A stretch of DNA of 64,000 nucleotides from DASWUZ01 sp036401375 (GTDB lineage: Bacteria; Acidobacteriota; Terriglobia; Terriglobales; Acidobacteriaceae), in contig DASWVB010000023.1 in assembly GCA_036401375.1 (NCBI GenBank), forward strand, positions 50,355-114,354, given 5' to 3'. The notes beneath the pieces were generated by a model. The model saw only the letters and a list, made by a program, of their open reading frames with translations, searched no databases and was not told where the DNA came from. The position numbers and the translations under genes are program-made. Shown in pieces: positions 56,780 through 64,000 of the stretch. How positions within the stretch are numbered: the stretch's first letter is position 1; each line of letters opens with the position of its first letter.

Positions 56780-56908
56780 ATGGGAAGCAAAGACAAGGGC
56801 AAGAAGGAATCCAAGAAGCCGCCCAGGCCAAAGCCTAAAGCGGAGCCGGGACGCAAACGCGACGACTTCAGTCCACCAGCCGCAAGACCCGCCACCGACA
56901 AAAACTAG
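56780..56908 (+). CDS. Small lysine/proline-rich basic protein
   Basis: A 42-residue protein starting M-G-S-K-D-K-G-K-K-E-S-K-K-P and ending in a polar tail. Small proteins with the opening M-G-x-(K/R)-D-K-x-K-K-E-x-K-K are recurrent in bacteria and probably bind nucleic acid, though no function is established. The ATG at 56780 has only GGATGATGG upstream. Codon use is less GC3-biased than its neighbours. Confidence 0.5.
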   Translation: MGSKDKGKKESKKPPRPKPKAEPGRKRDDFSPPAARPATDKN

Positions 56909-56933
56909 CGCACCACAAAAGCGCCCGGAAGCA

Positions 56934-57049
56934 GCGTCTACCCCATGTCTCGCACCCGAGACATGGGTCCCAAACTTCCAGACCCCACAACCCAATCCGG
57001 CAACAAGGCGTCTACCCCATGTCTCGCACCCGAGACATGGGCCCCAAAC
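56934..57049. repeat. Pair of 42-bp palindromic repeats
   Basis: Copies at 56934-56975 and 57008-57049 differ at one base. Each has CCCATGTCTCG and CGAGACATGGG around a four-base loop, a perfect 11-bp stem. A diverged relative (ccccatgtcccgcccctcag) is near 63834. They fill the convergent spacer before queD. Confidence 0.85.
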
Positions 57050-57090
57050 CCCACAACCCCCCACAACCAGAAAATCCCTACCGACACCAG

Positions 57091-57468
57091 CTACTCAAAA
57101 TAAGTAGCAGAAGTAGTGTCCGTCTCATACACCGTGCAGTCCTTCACCATCACCCGCCCAGAAGTCATCTCCGCCATCTGCCGGTTCGTCTCCTCGAAAA
57201 AATACCGAGCCAGGTTCTCAGCCGAAGGATTCAACTCCGTAAACGGCTCCAGATCGTTGATCATCTGGTGATCCAGACGCTCGATCACCGGCCGCATCAC
57301 CTGCTTCAGCTCCCTGAAATCGAGCAGCAGCCCCGCCTTGTCCAGCGTCTCCCCGCGCAGCGTCACCCGCACCTTGTAGTTATGCCCATGCGGGTTCTCG
57401 CACTTACCCTTGTAGTTGCGCAGGTAATGTCCCGACGAAAACCCCGCCTCCACCGTCACCTCAAACAT
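57091..57468 (-). CDS. queD: 6-carboxytetrahydropterin synthase (QueD/PTPS family)
   Basis: A 125-residue T-fold enzyme. Zinc ligands H14 in S-S-G-H-Y-L, H27 and H29 in N-P-H-G-H-N-Y, catalytic C23, D66-H67 and E115 are all visible. It turns dihydroneopterin triphosphate into 6-carboxytetrahydropterin for queuosine or other deazapurine synthesis. The frame extends to 57528, but ATG 57468 gives the normal N-terminus M-F-E-V-T-V-E-A-G-F. No queC, queE or queF nearby. Confidence 0.92.
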   Translation of the reverse strand: MFEVTVEAGFSSGHYLRNYKGKCENPHGHNYKVRVTLRGETLDKAGLLLDFRELKQVMRPVIERLDHQMINDLEPFTELNPSAENLARYFFEETNRQMAEMTSGRVMVKDCTVYETDTTSATYFE

Positions 57469-57561
57469 GCAGTTCCCAGAAGCAGTCTGTGCTCCAACAA
57501 CCGGTCTTCCGAACAGCAACCCAACCACCCGGATCCAACCAGAAAACCAGGATCCCTCAAC

Positions 57562-57885
57562 CTACCCCCGGTCCCGCGAAGAACCATCCCGAGGTGAATA
57601 CTTCTCCTGCCCCGCCCGCGCTCCACCGGGGAAAGGAATCACCGTCGCGCCCTCCCGCCGGCGCCGCTCCTCGCTCCGCCGCTCCACCTGCTCAAACATC
57701 GCCATCAGCACCCCGAAGAAAGCCGCCACCAGCGCGCCCACCAGCATGAACAGGCTCGCCGTCCTCCAGAGTGACCCGCCCGACGGCAGGTCAGGCTGAT
57801 ACGCGCTCACCCGGAACGACATCCCGAACGCAACCACCGCAGACAACAGCAGCGCACCGGCGCTCAAATAGAAGTAGCGAGACAT
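57562..57885 (-). CDS. Small two-helix membrane protein
   Basis: A 107-residue protein from ATG 57885, after a G-rich ribosome site. Two hydrophobic helices (about 5-22 and 42-64) enclose a short exported loop; the C-terminal half is charged (E-R-R-S-E-E-R-R-R-R-E) and probably cytoplasmic. No family recognised. It precedes queD on the same strand, 93 bp apart. Confidence 0.6.
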   Translation of the reverse strand: MSRYFYLSAGALLLSAVVAFGMSFRVSAYQPDLPSGGSLWRTASLFMLVGALVAAFFGVLMAMFEQVERRSEERRRREGATVIPFPGGARAGQEKYSPRDGSSRDRG

Positions 57886-58443
57886 GACCACCCACCCTCA
57901 TGCTACCAGCGCCGCCCCAGCGCGCCCGCCCGCCACGCCCCCCTGAGTGTACCGGCACATGCGTTACGCTGTGGACCTGAGACATCCGTTACAAGCCCCT
58001 TGCGGTGTCGATAGTTCAACTTGAGTGCGTGACAAGACATATACCCCGTCGTCGAGGCCGTGGGATTGTGGGAATCCCGAAGGGAATTCCAAAGAGTGTG
58101 GGAAGGGTGGAAAGTCGGCTTCTTGGCTTTCCATGCTTTCCACACTCTGTCACTTCCATGGCCCGCTTTTCGCCTTGGCGACGCTGGCTTAACAGCTTCA
58201 TCGACCAGCGCAATGGGCCGCACTCGCAAGGAAGTATTCGTCGTGATTACTGTCGATGAGTGCATCGGCGATTTTGCACCAATGTAGGAGCTTTACTGAC
58301 GGGATTCGCGTTTATCAGGACTAAGAGGCAAGTTTCGGGCAGAAGAGTAGCATGCAGAGGACCATGGTCGGTTGACCGTACTGCAGCTTAGAGTCTTGGC
58401 TACGTTTAGAAATGCTGGAATGAATCAGGAGGGCGCGGAACCG
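57886..58443. other. 558-bp spacer at the edge of the accessory region
   Basis: From about 57990 the sequence changes from C-rich to more balanced composition. It contains a large imperfect palindrome (58093-58148) and no convincing gene; small frames on either strand lack ribosome sites. The end, 58300-58443, should contain the promoter of the HEPN-like gene, not identified. Confidence 0.5.
58093..58148. repeat. Large imperfect palindrome, 22-bp arms
   Basis: Arms AGAGTGTGGGAAGGGTGGAAAG and its near-complement on the right pair over 22 positions with three mismatches around a 12-base loop. There is no T-run. It resembles a mobile or REP-type palindrome more than a terminator. Confidence 0.75.
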
Positions 58444-59442
58444 ATGAAACCATCCCAGAGACCTGTTGCGCAGGGCTTTCATGTCTGCCTCTTATCTCCG
58501 CTTGGAAGTTACCCGGAGAGCAGCGTCATTCTCGATAACGCGGCGTACATAATGAGCCCGGAGATTTGCTTCTCCATCGTACGGATAACCAAAGAGGATT
58601 GGGGCTTCTCTGAGGTGGATATGCTTTCGCCGCTGGAGATTCCGCTGCTGGGTAGCATTCTGCTGGCAGGGCCGGGGTATCCCTACCCGATGTACGGCCT
58701 CACCCTGGAAGCAAAAGATTCGCCGCTCATCACAGATGACTGCATAGCCGAGTGCCGCGACCATCTCATCGAGATGCTGCGAAATCATGCCACCGACCTC
58801 AGGCCTACCGGCCTTATACACCGGCCTCCGGCACTAGGCGGAATCAGTTATGACTCGTCTAGTTACGAGGACTGCATGGAGACCATACAGGAGTGCACAA
58901 CTCACTTGGAGGCGGCTGGGCCGGTACTTTTGCGTGGTGTGGCCTCTCTTATAAAAGCGCACATGGCGTGGAAGCATTCTGAGTTCTCGGATGCTGCCTG
59001 TATTCATCTGTGGATAGCGCTCGATGCAGCATTCAGCCTGACGCTGCAAAAGCTTCGCGATGCCGGAAACCAGAACCCAACATCGGCTGACGCGTCGGCA
59101 TACTTCGATGACGTTACGGGCGATGAAAACGTATGGGAAAAGTTCTTCGAGGACGACTACGAGAATCGCATCCGCGTCATTCATCCGGACAGCAGATTCG
59201 GCGCGGAAGCGCGACCCCAGCTTCTAGCCGACGATTTTCTTGAGCTGAATGACTTGCTCATCCCGTACTTCCGTTTTTTGGCAACTGGCGTGTATCGAGC
59301 GCCGGTACCAACGGTCGTAGGGAGGCAGCCGTATGTCGCCGCAGCTACTCAGTTCCGGGTGCGGCCTCGCTTGCTGAAGGCTCTTCTCTCCAAACAGCGG
59401 CATGATCTGCCGCCAAAATGTCCATGCCTGGAACAGGCGTGA
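58444..59442 (+). CDS. HEPN-domain-like protein (Apea-type), candidate RNase
   Basis: A 332-residue protein with no membrane segments. Its C-terminal 160 residues are helical; W-I-A-L-D-A-A-F followed about 65 residues later by N-R-I-R-V-I-H-P has the R-x4-H arrangement (R242, H247) and spacing of HEPN RNase domains of the Apea group. The N-terminal 150 residues are mixed alpha/beta and unrecognised. An ATG at 58444 after AGGAGGG (ten bases) is chosen; ATG 58420 is possible. Codon use is less GC3-rich than core genes. The 3' end overlaps the DUF5677-like gene by 98 bp. HEPN assignment is from motif and pattern only. Confidence 0.5.
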   Translation: MKPSQRPVAQGFHVCLLSPLGSYPESSVILDNAAYIMSPEICFSIVRITKEDWGFSEVDMLSPLEIPLLGSILLAGPGYPYPMYGLTLEAKDSPLITDDCIAECRDHLIEMLRNHATDLRPTGLIHRPPALGGISYDSSSYEDCMETIQECTTHLEAAGPVLLRGVASLIKAHMAWKHSEFSDAACIHLWIALDAAFSLTLQKLRDAGNQNPTSADASAYFDDVTGDENVWEKFFEDDYENRIRVIHPDSRFGAEARPQLLADDFLELNDLLIPYFRFLATGVYRAPVPTVVGRQPYVAAATQFRVRPRLLKALLSKQRHDLPPKCPCLEQA

Positions 59443-60205
59443 CATCCAGAGCCCGTGAAACCGATTCAAGCGTCTGATATAGCGCCGTATGGCAGGCAAT
59501 AAGAGCTTCGCCTCCCCAATGATTGTAGGGGGGATTGCTGATGCGGCCATCTGTGTTTTCGCGCTCCATATGGCTAATGAGGCCCCCAATCGAGCCGTGA
59601 AGAATCTGATTAGCTGAAGGCATGACGGTTGTATACATCTGCAGGCAGTCGGTAAGTTTGGCACGCTCAAAGAGGTTCTCACGGCACCAACTGTCCTGCT
59701 TAACAACCCTCTGGACACCATCTCTGCCGGTCACGTTGTAGCGAAACATGCCCTTCACGCGCTCGTAATTCGCTAAATCTTCAGCCACTTTCTCCGGCGA
59801 AATTTCCTTCAAAGCGTCTGGGTTGGTTTCCGTCATGTAGTTGTACAGCTTATGCATCTCCATCCAGTTCCACTCTTTGTATTTCTCGCCTTGCTCGGGA
59901 AATCTTCTGATGTACTCGACGTTGATCGCACCCTCGACCATGCCCCTGACGATTTTCATAGCACCGTGGCCCATCCCGTTACCGATGAGCGTTACAGCTT
60001 CAGTCATTGCAACGGCTTCGAGCATCAGGATGTTGAGCAAGATATGCTGATTTGAGTCGAGACCCTCATAGGCCCTGTCAGTCACGCTGATGACAGCTTG
60101 CTGGAGACGATTCCCAGGTTCGAAAAAAATCTTGTGCCGCTCGACGACCTGTTGCCAAAATTCTGGGAAACCGAATGTAATCGTGAAATCTTCCGGTGTG
60201 GGCAT
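59345..60205 (-). CDS. DUF5677-like helical protein
   Basis: A 286-residue, all-helical soluble protein. It includes L-N-I-L-M-L-E-A-V-A-M-T-E-A, R-G-M-V-E-G-A-I-N-V-E-Y-I-R-R and I-L-H-G-S-I-G-G, a layout (R-x-x-x-E pair, tyrosine, late H-G-S) I associate with DUF5677, a family of unknown function related to HEPN-like helical bundles. Start ATG at 60205 with weak upstream GAAG. Convergent with, and overlapping, the HEPN-like gene, so mutual antisense is expected. Different codon style from the core genome suggests acquisition. Confidence 0.5.
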   Translation of the reverse strand: MPTPEDFTITFGFPEFWQQVVERHKIFFEPGNRLQQAVISVTDRAYEGLDSNQHILLNILMLEAVAMTEAVTLIGNGMGHGAMKIVRGMVEGAINVEYIRRFPEQGEKYKEWNWMEMHKLYNYMTETNPDALKEISPEKVAEDLANYERVKGMFRYNVTGRDGVQRVVKQDSWCRENLFERAKLTDCLQMYTTVMPSANQILHGSIGGLISHMERENTDGRISNPPYNHWGGEALIACHTALYQTLESVSRALDVTPVPGMDILAADHAAVWREEPSASEAAPGTE

Positions 60206-60306
60206 GGCTCAATACTAGCGCCCCCGGGATTAGTACCGACAAGTCGGCTTGTCGTCATCAATACCGTTCTCGACTGGCGATAACAGGCCGATGCACTCAC
60301 CGAGGC

Positions 60307-60492
60307 TCAAACGACTCTTCGCGCAGCTCTGAAACGAAGCTCTTCCGCATTTAGCTCTCCGTCCTCAAGGTCTCGAAAGTAGACTCTGTAGAACCCTGGT
60401 GTGGTGAGCTCGAGTGCGAGTTCTTCGAAGCGGAATACTTCGCTGATGAAAATTCTGGTCTTGTGCCAGCTGATGTCGCCACTGTTATTCAC
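60307..60492 (-). pseudogene. 61-residue frame after the transposase, possibly a gene remnant
   Basis: GTG-initiated frame overlapping the transposase stop, reading ...E-V-F-R-F-E-E-L-A-L-E-L... to R-V-V. It has normal residue composition but no ribosome site and no recognised family. It may be the C-terminal end of a gene interrupted by the insertion element. Low certainty. The rest of the spacer 60206-60306 holds nothing visible. Confidence 0.25.
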
Positions 60493-61469
60493 TCTTCGCA
60501 GAAGAAGCCCGTTTGGGATACCTGAACTCCGGCAATTTGCGTGGCAGTCGAACAGAACTGGGTTGATAGGGACTGGCCGGAACCGCGTTCTTCAAGCCCT
60601 CATGTGGGCGCTCGTTATTGAAGACGTAGCGAAAATTATCGAAGCGACTCTGCTGTGCACGAAGGGATGACGCAGGCGGCTTCGATGTGTCCTCCTTCAG
60701 CGTGCGATGCATGCGCTTGTGACGACCGTTCTGTTGCGGTCGGCTGCTTGAATCCGTTCGTGAACAATCCCAAGCTTCATCCAGCCGAGCGCGAGTTTCG
60801 AAAGTCCCATCAGCACGTGCCCGCGAACGGCGCGCCGTTATCGGTCCTGATTCGAGCGGGCATCCCGTACTCCCGCATAGCTGCTTCACAGATCGCTCGA
60901 ACCTGGCTAAGGTCTATGCGCGAGACGATCTGGCAACGAATCAAATAGCGGCTGTACGCATCGGTAGTCGTAAACGGATCGCATCGCTTGCCGTCGCCCG
61001 TCACGAAGTAGCCTTTGAAATCCATATACCAAAGCTGATTGGGTCCCGTAACCGTTGAGAACGGCTCTGAGCAAGGCGTAATGCGCTTTCTCTTCTTCTG
61101 TGGACTCGTCAAGCCCGCGCGGCTCAGGATGTTTCCGAACGTGCTGGCTGCAGGCCATACCTGTTCTGGCTGTAACATTTCCAGCCTTGCCTTGAGTTTG
61201 CGTGCGCCCCAGGACGGATGCTTGGCACGGAGCACGAGGATAGCGTTCTCCATCGGCTCAAGGGTTGCGTGGGAGCAGGTATGCGGCCGTCAACTGCGAT
61301 CCACGAGTCCTTCTGGTCCGGTCTCGTTGTAACGGTTGATCCAGCGGTAGTCCGTTCGACGTGAGATTCCATACGCGCGACACAGGTCCGCCACGGACAT
61401 CTCTTCGATCTAATAACTCGATAAAAACTGCAAACGTTGATCCAAGATACAACTCTCTTTCCAGGGCAT
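60485..61469 (-). mobile_element. IS481-family transposase pseudogene
   Basis: Reading leftward from ATG 61469 the protein begins M-P-W-K-E-S-C-I-L-D, then an in-frame TAG after S-S-Y, an HTH segment (C-R-A-Y-G-I-S-R-R-T-D-Y-R-W-I-N-R-Y-N-E-T-G-P-E-G-L), a TGA after V-D-R-S, then a continuous 147-residue piece with Y-M-D-F-K-G and R-T-D-N-G-A-P-F, the first two DDE aspartates. A frameshift after P-F-A-G breaks it; the last piece, in another frame, has Q-Q-N-G-R-H-K-R-M-H-R-T-L, where the catalytic glutamate (usually N-G-R-H-E-R) is lysine. No inverted repeats were recognised. Dead insertion sequence. Confidence 0.85.
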
Positions 61470-61660
61470 ACACCATCGTCCTGTGTCATCCAAACGGTGC
61501 GTGCCCGTTACCGTCGCGCTCCGCTGTAAACCATGTCTCCGGTCTATTTCGTAACGCAAGTGCTAAGTACGCTCACCCCAACCGTCCTCCACCTTCAGCA
61601 GCCCAAAGTCCCCCGCACAAAGCCGCAGCAAAGACCACCGGCCCGCACGCTCCCCCAGCA

Positions 61661-63661
61661 TCACCTCTCCGAAAAGAACCGCTCCACATCCTCAACATCC
61701 TGCGTCACCCGGTACGGCGGCAGGCTCTCCAGGAACACCCGCCCATAACGCTGCCGGTAGATCCGCGGATCGAGCAGCACCAGCACCCCGCGATCGTCCA
61801 GCGACCGGATCAGCCGCCCAAACCCCTGCTTCAGCGTGATCACCGCGCTCGGTACCTGGTACTCAAAAAAAGGACTCCGCCCCTCCGCCTCGATCGCCCG
61901 CATCCGCGCCGCCACCACCGGGTCGCTCGGCACCGCGAACGGCAGCCGGTCGATGATCACGCAGCTCAGCTGCTCGCCCTGCACATCCACCCCCTGCCAG
62001 AAGCTCGACGTACCGAACAGCACCGCATTCGGCGTCTCCCGGAACTGCTCCAGCAGCGCCTTGCGCGGCGCCGTCCCCTGCAGCAGCAGCGGAAACGGCA
62101 GCTCCATCAGCATGCGCTCATACAGGTCCCGCATCTGCGCATAGCTCGTGAAGAGGCAGAACGCCCGCCCCCGCGTAATCTCGAGCACCTGCCGCATCCG
62201 CCGCGCCGCCTCCTCCGCAAAGTTCCCGTCGCGCGGGTCCGGCATCTCCGGCGGCAGGTAGAGCAGCGCCTGCTCCTCGTGCTTGAAGTGTGAAGGCACC
62301 ACCAGCTGCCGCCCGTCCCGCAATCCAAGCCGCGACTGCAGATGCCCAAACCCGCCCTGCACCGTCATCGTCGCCGAGGTCATCACCACGCAGGGAAAGC
62401 TCTCGAACAAAAGCTCCCCCAGCAGCCCCGACACATCGATCGGAGTCGCCTGCAGGTAGACATTCCGCCCCGCCTCCGTACGTCGCTCTATCCAGAAAAC
62501 TGTGTTGCGACTATCTGCCTCAATCAAGAAGTTGAGGTGAAGCCTCATCTCTGCAGCACGGTCCTTTAGTATCAACGCTTCATCCGCCTCGGCAAGTCGG
62601 CCCAGCTCCCCCTCAAGAAGGTACAGAGCGTTAACGACTGCAAGGTATGCGTCCCCGTGCATCTCTAAAAATTCCAAACGCCCGTCGAACGCAACTCTCC
62701 CATCACCTCGGAAGGAACTCCCGCCAGCAGGAAGGAATCCGAAGAATAGCCGCATGCGCTCCAGCATCAGTTGCAACGCCGTCTGTATGCCCGCAGTTAG
62801 AAGGCGCTTAGGTTCAAGCATGTGATTTATGTCACTCGCTAGTCGTTCAAATCTTCGGTTTCCAAGCGTGATGCCGAAGTAGCTCGACGCCACATCCTCC
62901 AGCTCATGCGCCTCGTCGAAAATCACTGCCGCCGCCTCCGGCAGCACCCCCGCATCCGCCGCCGCCTTCGCCTGCTGCTTGATCGACAGGTCCGCAAAAA
63001 AAAGGTGATGGTTCACGATGATCACATCGCTCTCCGCCGCCTTCCGCCGCATCTCCGTGATGAAGCAGCGCTCGTAGTCCACGCACTTCTGACCGATACA
63101 CGCCTCGCTCCGCGCATCGAGCTTCCCCCACAGCGCGCTGTTCTCCGGCAGCTCGTCGATCTCCGAACGGTCGCCCGTCTCGGTCGTCTTCTCCCACTCC
63201 GCGATCGCGTGGAACTGGCTGATCTCCTCGAGGCCATTCAACACCGGCTGCGCCCGCAAGGCATACAGCTTGTGCCGGCAGAGATAGTTCGCGCGACCCT
63301 TCATATACGTCACCCGCAAGGGCCCCAGCAGCGTCTCCAGAAACGGCACATCCTTGAAAAAAAGCTGCTCCTGCAGGTTCTTCGTGCCCGTCGAGATGAT
63401 CACCCGCCTCCCGCTGCGCAAGGCCGGCAGCAGGTAAGCGAGCGTCTTCCCCGTACCCGTCCCAGCCTCGACCATCAGGTGGCGACTCTCGGTCAGCGCC
63501 CGCTCCACCGCCTGCGCCATCTCCAACTGCCCCTTGCGAAACTCGTAAGGGATCGAAGACCGCGACAGCATCCCTCCAGGCGCAAAAAAGTCATACAGCG
63601 AAGGAAACGCCGGCGGCGATGCAGCAGCGGGGCTAGGAGTAGCAGCAGACAAACAGAACAC
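61661..63661 (-). CDS. DinG/Rad3-type ATP-dependent DNA helicase with Fe-S cysteines
   Basis: A 666-residue superfamily 2 helicase. Walker A A-G-T-G-T-G-K-T is at 66-73, DEAH at 249-252. Four cysteines (C128, C188, C193, C199) between them match the iron-sulfur cluster of XPD/DinG helicases. The C-terminal helicase domain has S-A-T-M, G-T-S-S-F-W-Q-G-V-D-V and Q-G-F-G-R-L-I-R-S. These enzymes unwind R-loops or forked DNA 5'-3'. The start is uncertain: GTG at 63661 fits, with an A/T-rich TATTATAG box just upstream; conserved sequence begins near residue 20. Confidence 0.9.
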   Translation of the reverse strand: MFCLSAATPSPAAASPPAFPSLYDFFAPGGMLSRSSIPYEFRKGQLEMAQAVERALTESRHLMVEAGTGTGKTLAYLLPALRSGRRVIISTGTKNLQEQLFFKDVPFLETLLGPLRVTYMKGRANYLCRHKLYALRAQPVLNGLEEISQFHAIAEWEKTTETGDRSEIDELPENSALWGKLDARSEACIGQKCVDYERCFITEMRRKAAESDVIIVNHHLFFADLSIKQQAKAAADAGVLPEAAAVIFDEAHELEDVASSYFGITLGNRRFERLASDINHMLEPKRLLTAGIQTALQLMLERMRLFFGFLPAGGSSFRGDGRVAFDGRLEFLEMHGDAYLAVVNALYLLEGELGRLAEADEALILKDRAAEMRLHLNFLIEADSRNTVFWIERRTEAGRNVYLQATPIDVSGLLGELLFESFPCVVMTSATMTVQGGFGHLQSRLGLRDGRQLVVPSHFKHEEQALLYLPPEMPDPRDGNFAEEAARRMRQVLEITRGRAFCLFTSYAQMRDLYERMLMELPFPLLLQGTAPRKALLEQFRETPNAVLFGTSSFWQGVDVQGEQLSCVIIDRLPFAVPSDPVVAARMRAIEAEGRSPFFEYQVPSAVITLKQGFGRLIRSLDDRGVLVLLDPRIYRQRYGRVFLESLPPYRVTQDVEDVERFFSER

Positions 63662-64000
63662 CAGGGCAGGGCTACACCTATAATAGACAAGGCCTTGCTC
63701 TCGAGTGCCTGACCCCTACCGCGATCCCTGCTCTAAGTGGAACCCAGGCCTGAGGTCCATCGCGGGCCCACACAATGACTCCGGCGCGACAGCCTTCGGC
63801 ATGCCATCTCGGAAGCTGAGCAAGCCGCACGCCCCATGTCCCGCCCCTCAGACCTGGTACTCAAAAGTCGCGAACTTCCAGAACAAACACCACAAGAAAC
63901 CGAGAACAAGTTGAAGCTAAGCAAGCGCCCCCGAAAAAAACTAGGCAGAAACCCCCGCAAAGCCGACTCCAGCAAAGCAACCGGCTCTCCGAAATCGCGT
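63662..64000. other. 339-bp terminal region without a clear gene
   Basis: Begins with the promoter area of the helicase on the minus strand. Contains a diverged copy of the ccccatgtc palindrome family near 63834-63870. The frames on both strands lack ribosome sites and homology, and the last 60 bases are A-rich. A gene may begin beyond the window. Confidence 0.4.

Noticed and set aside
57960..58060. Possible tRNA-like sequence
   Set aside because: A GTTCAA-type word is present, but no acceptor, D or anticodon stems could be paired around it.
58016..58287. Small frames on both strands before the HEPN-like gene
   Set aside because: They run through the palindrome, lack ribosome sites and show no family similarity.
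63733..63975. 80-codon minus-strand frame at the window end
   Set aside because: No ribosome site or homology; composition follows a repeat-rich spacer.

Overview
The window is high-GC bacterial chromosome with dense genes, short spacers and many ATGA/TGATG stop-start overlaps. Gene content and repeat style point to a soil Acidobacteriota of the class Terriglobia (Granulicella/Edaphobacter/Terriglobus-like). This placement is an inference from protein sequences, gene order and the many short palindromic repeats; no rRNA or tRNA gene was found to confirm it.

Layout. 0-6 kb: a DUF72 fragment, a formate/nitrite-type channel, an RNB-domain ribonuclease converging on hemQ (coproheme decarboxylase), and an AI-2E/PerM permease carrying a cobalamin-binding-like C-terminus. 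6-9.6 kb: cysD-cysN-cysH on the minus strand. CysH has the cysteine pattern of APS reductases, and the CysN tail looks like an APS-kinase domain that lost its P-loop, so sulfate assimilation probably goes directly through APS. 10-18 kb: murE-murF-mraY-murD-ftsW-murG on the minus strand, part of the division/cell-wall cluster without ftsI, murC or ftsQAZ next to it. 18-21.6 kb: threonine ammonia-lyase, a secreted TIM-barrel glycoside hydrolase, a Cys-rich mini-protein and a membrane protein. 21.7-29.7 kb: a complete arginine operon, argR-C-B-D-F-G-H plus a short N-acetylglutamate-synthase-like GNAT, preceded by a promoter overlapped by two ArgR-box-like sites.

30-45 kb: FtsB-like protein, phosphohexomutase, cysteine desulfurase plus mnmA (tRNA thiolation pair), small envelope/stress proteins, a BON lipoprotein, a glycosyltransferase plus UDP-galactopyranose mutase pair, glutaredoxin, DUF2007, purB-ubiX, Nudix, aldo/keto reductase and nitroreductase. 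46-49.6 kb: two divergent secreted proteins of unknown function and a block of about 155-bp repeats full of hairpins. 49.9-57.9 kb: uvrA, a CPBP protease, pyrE, an arabinofuranosidase-like secreted enzyme, queD and small proteins.

58-61.5 kb is the accessory part: composition is less C-rich, and it carries a HEPN-like protein and a DUF5677-like protein that overlap tail to tail, followed by a dead IS481-type transposase. A DinG-type helicase with iron-sulfur cysteines closes the window.

A recurrent theme is 6-18-bp tandem repeats placed at protein termini, in loops and in spacers (at least twelve places), plus several families of paired palindromes. The best candidates for new biology are the HEPN/DUF5677 pair and the permease-B12-like fusion.
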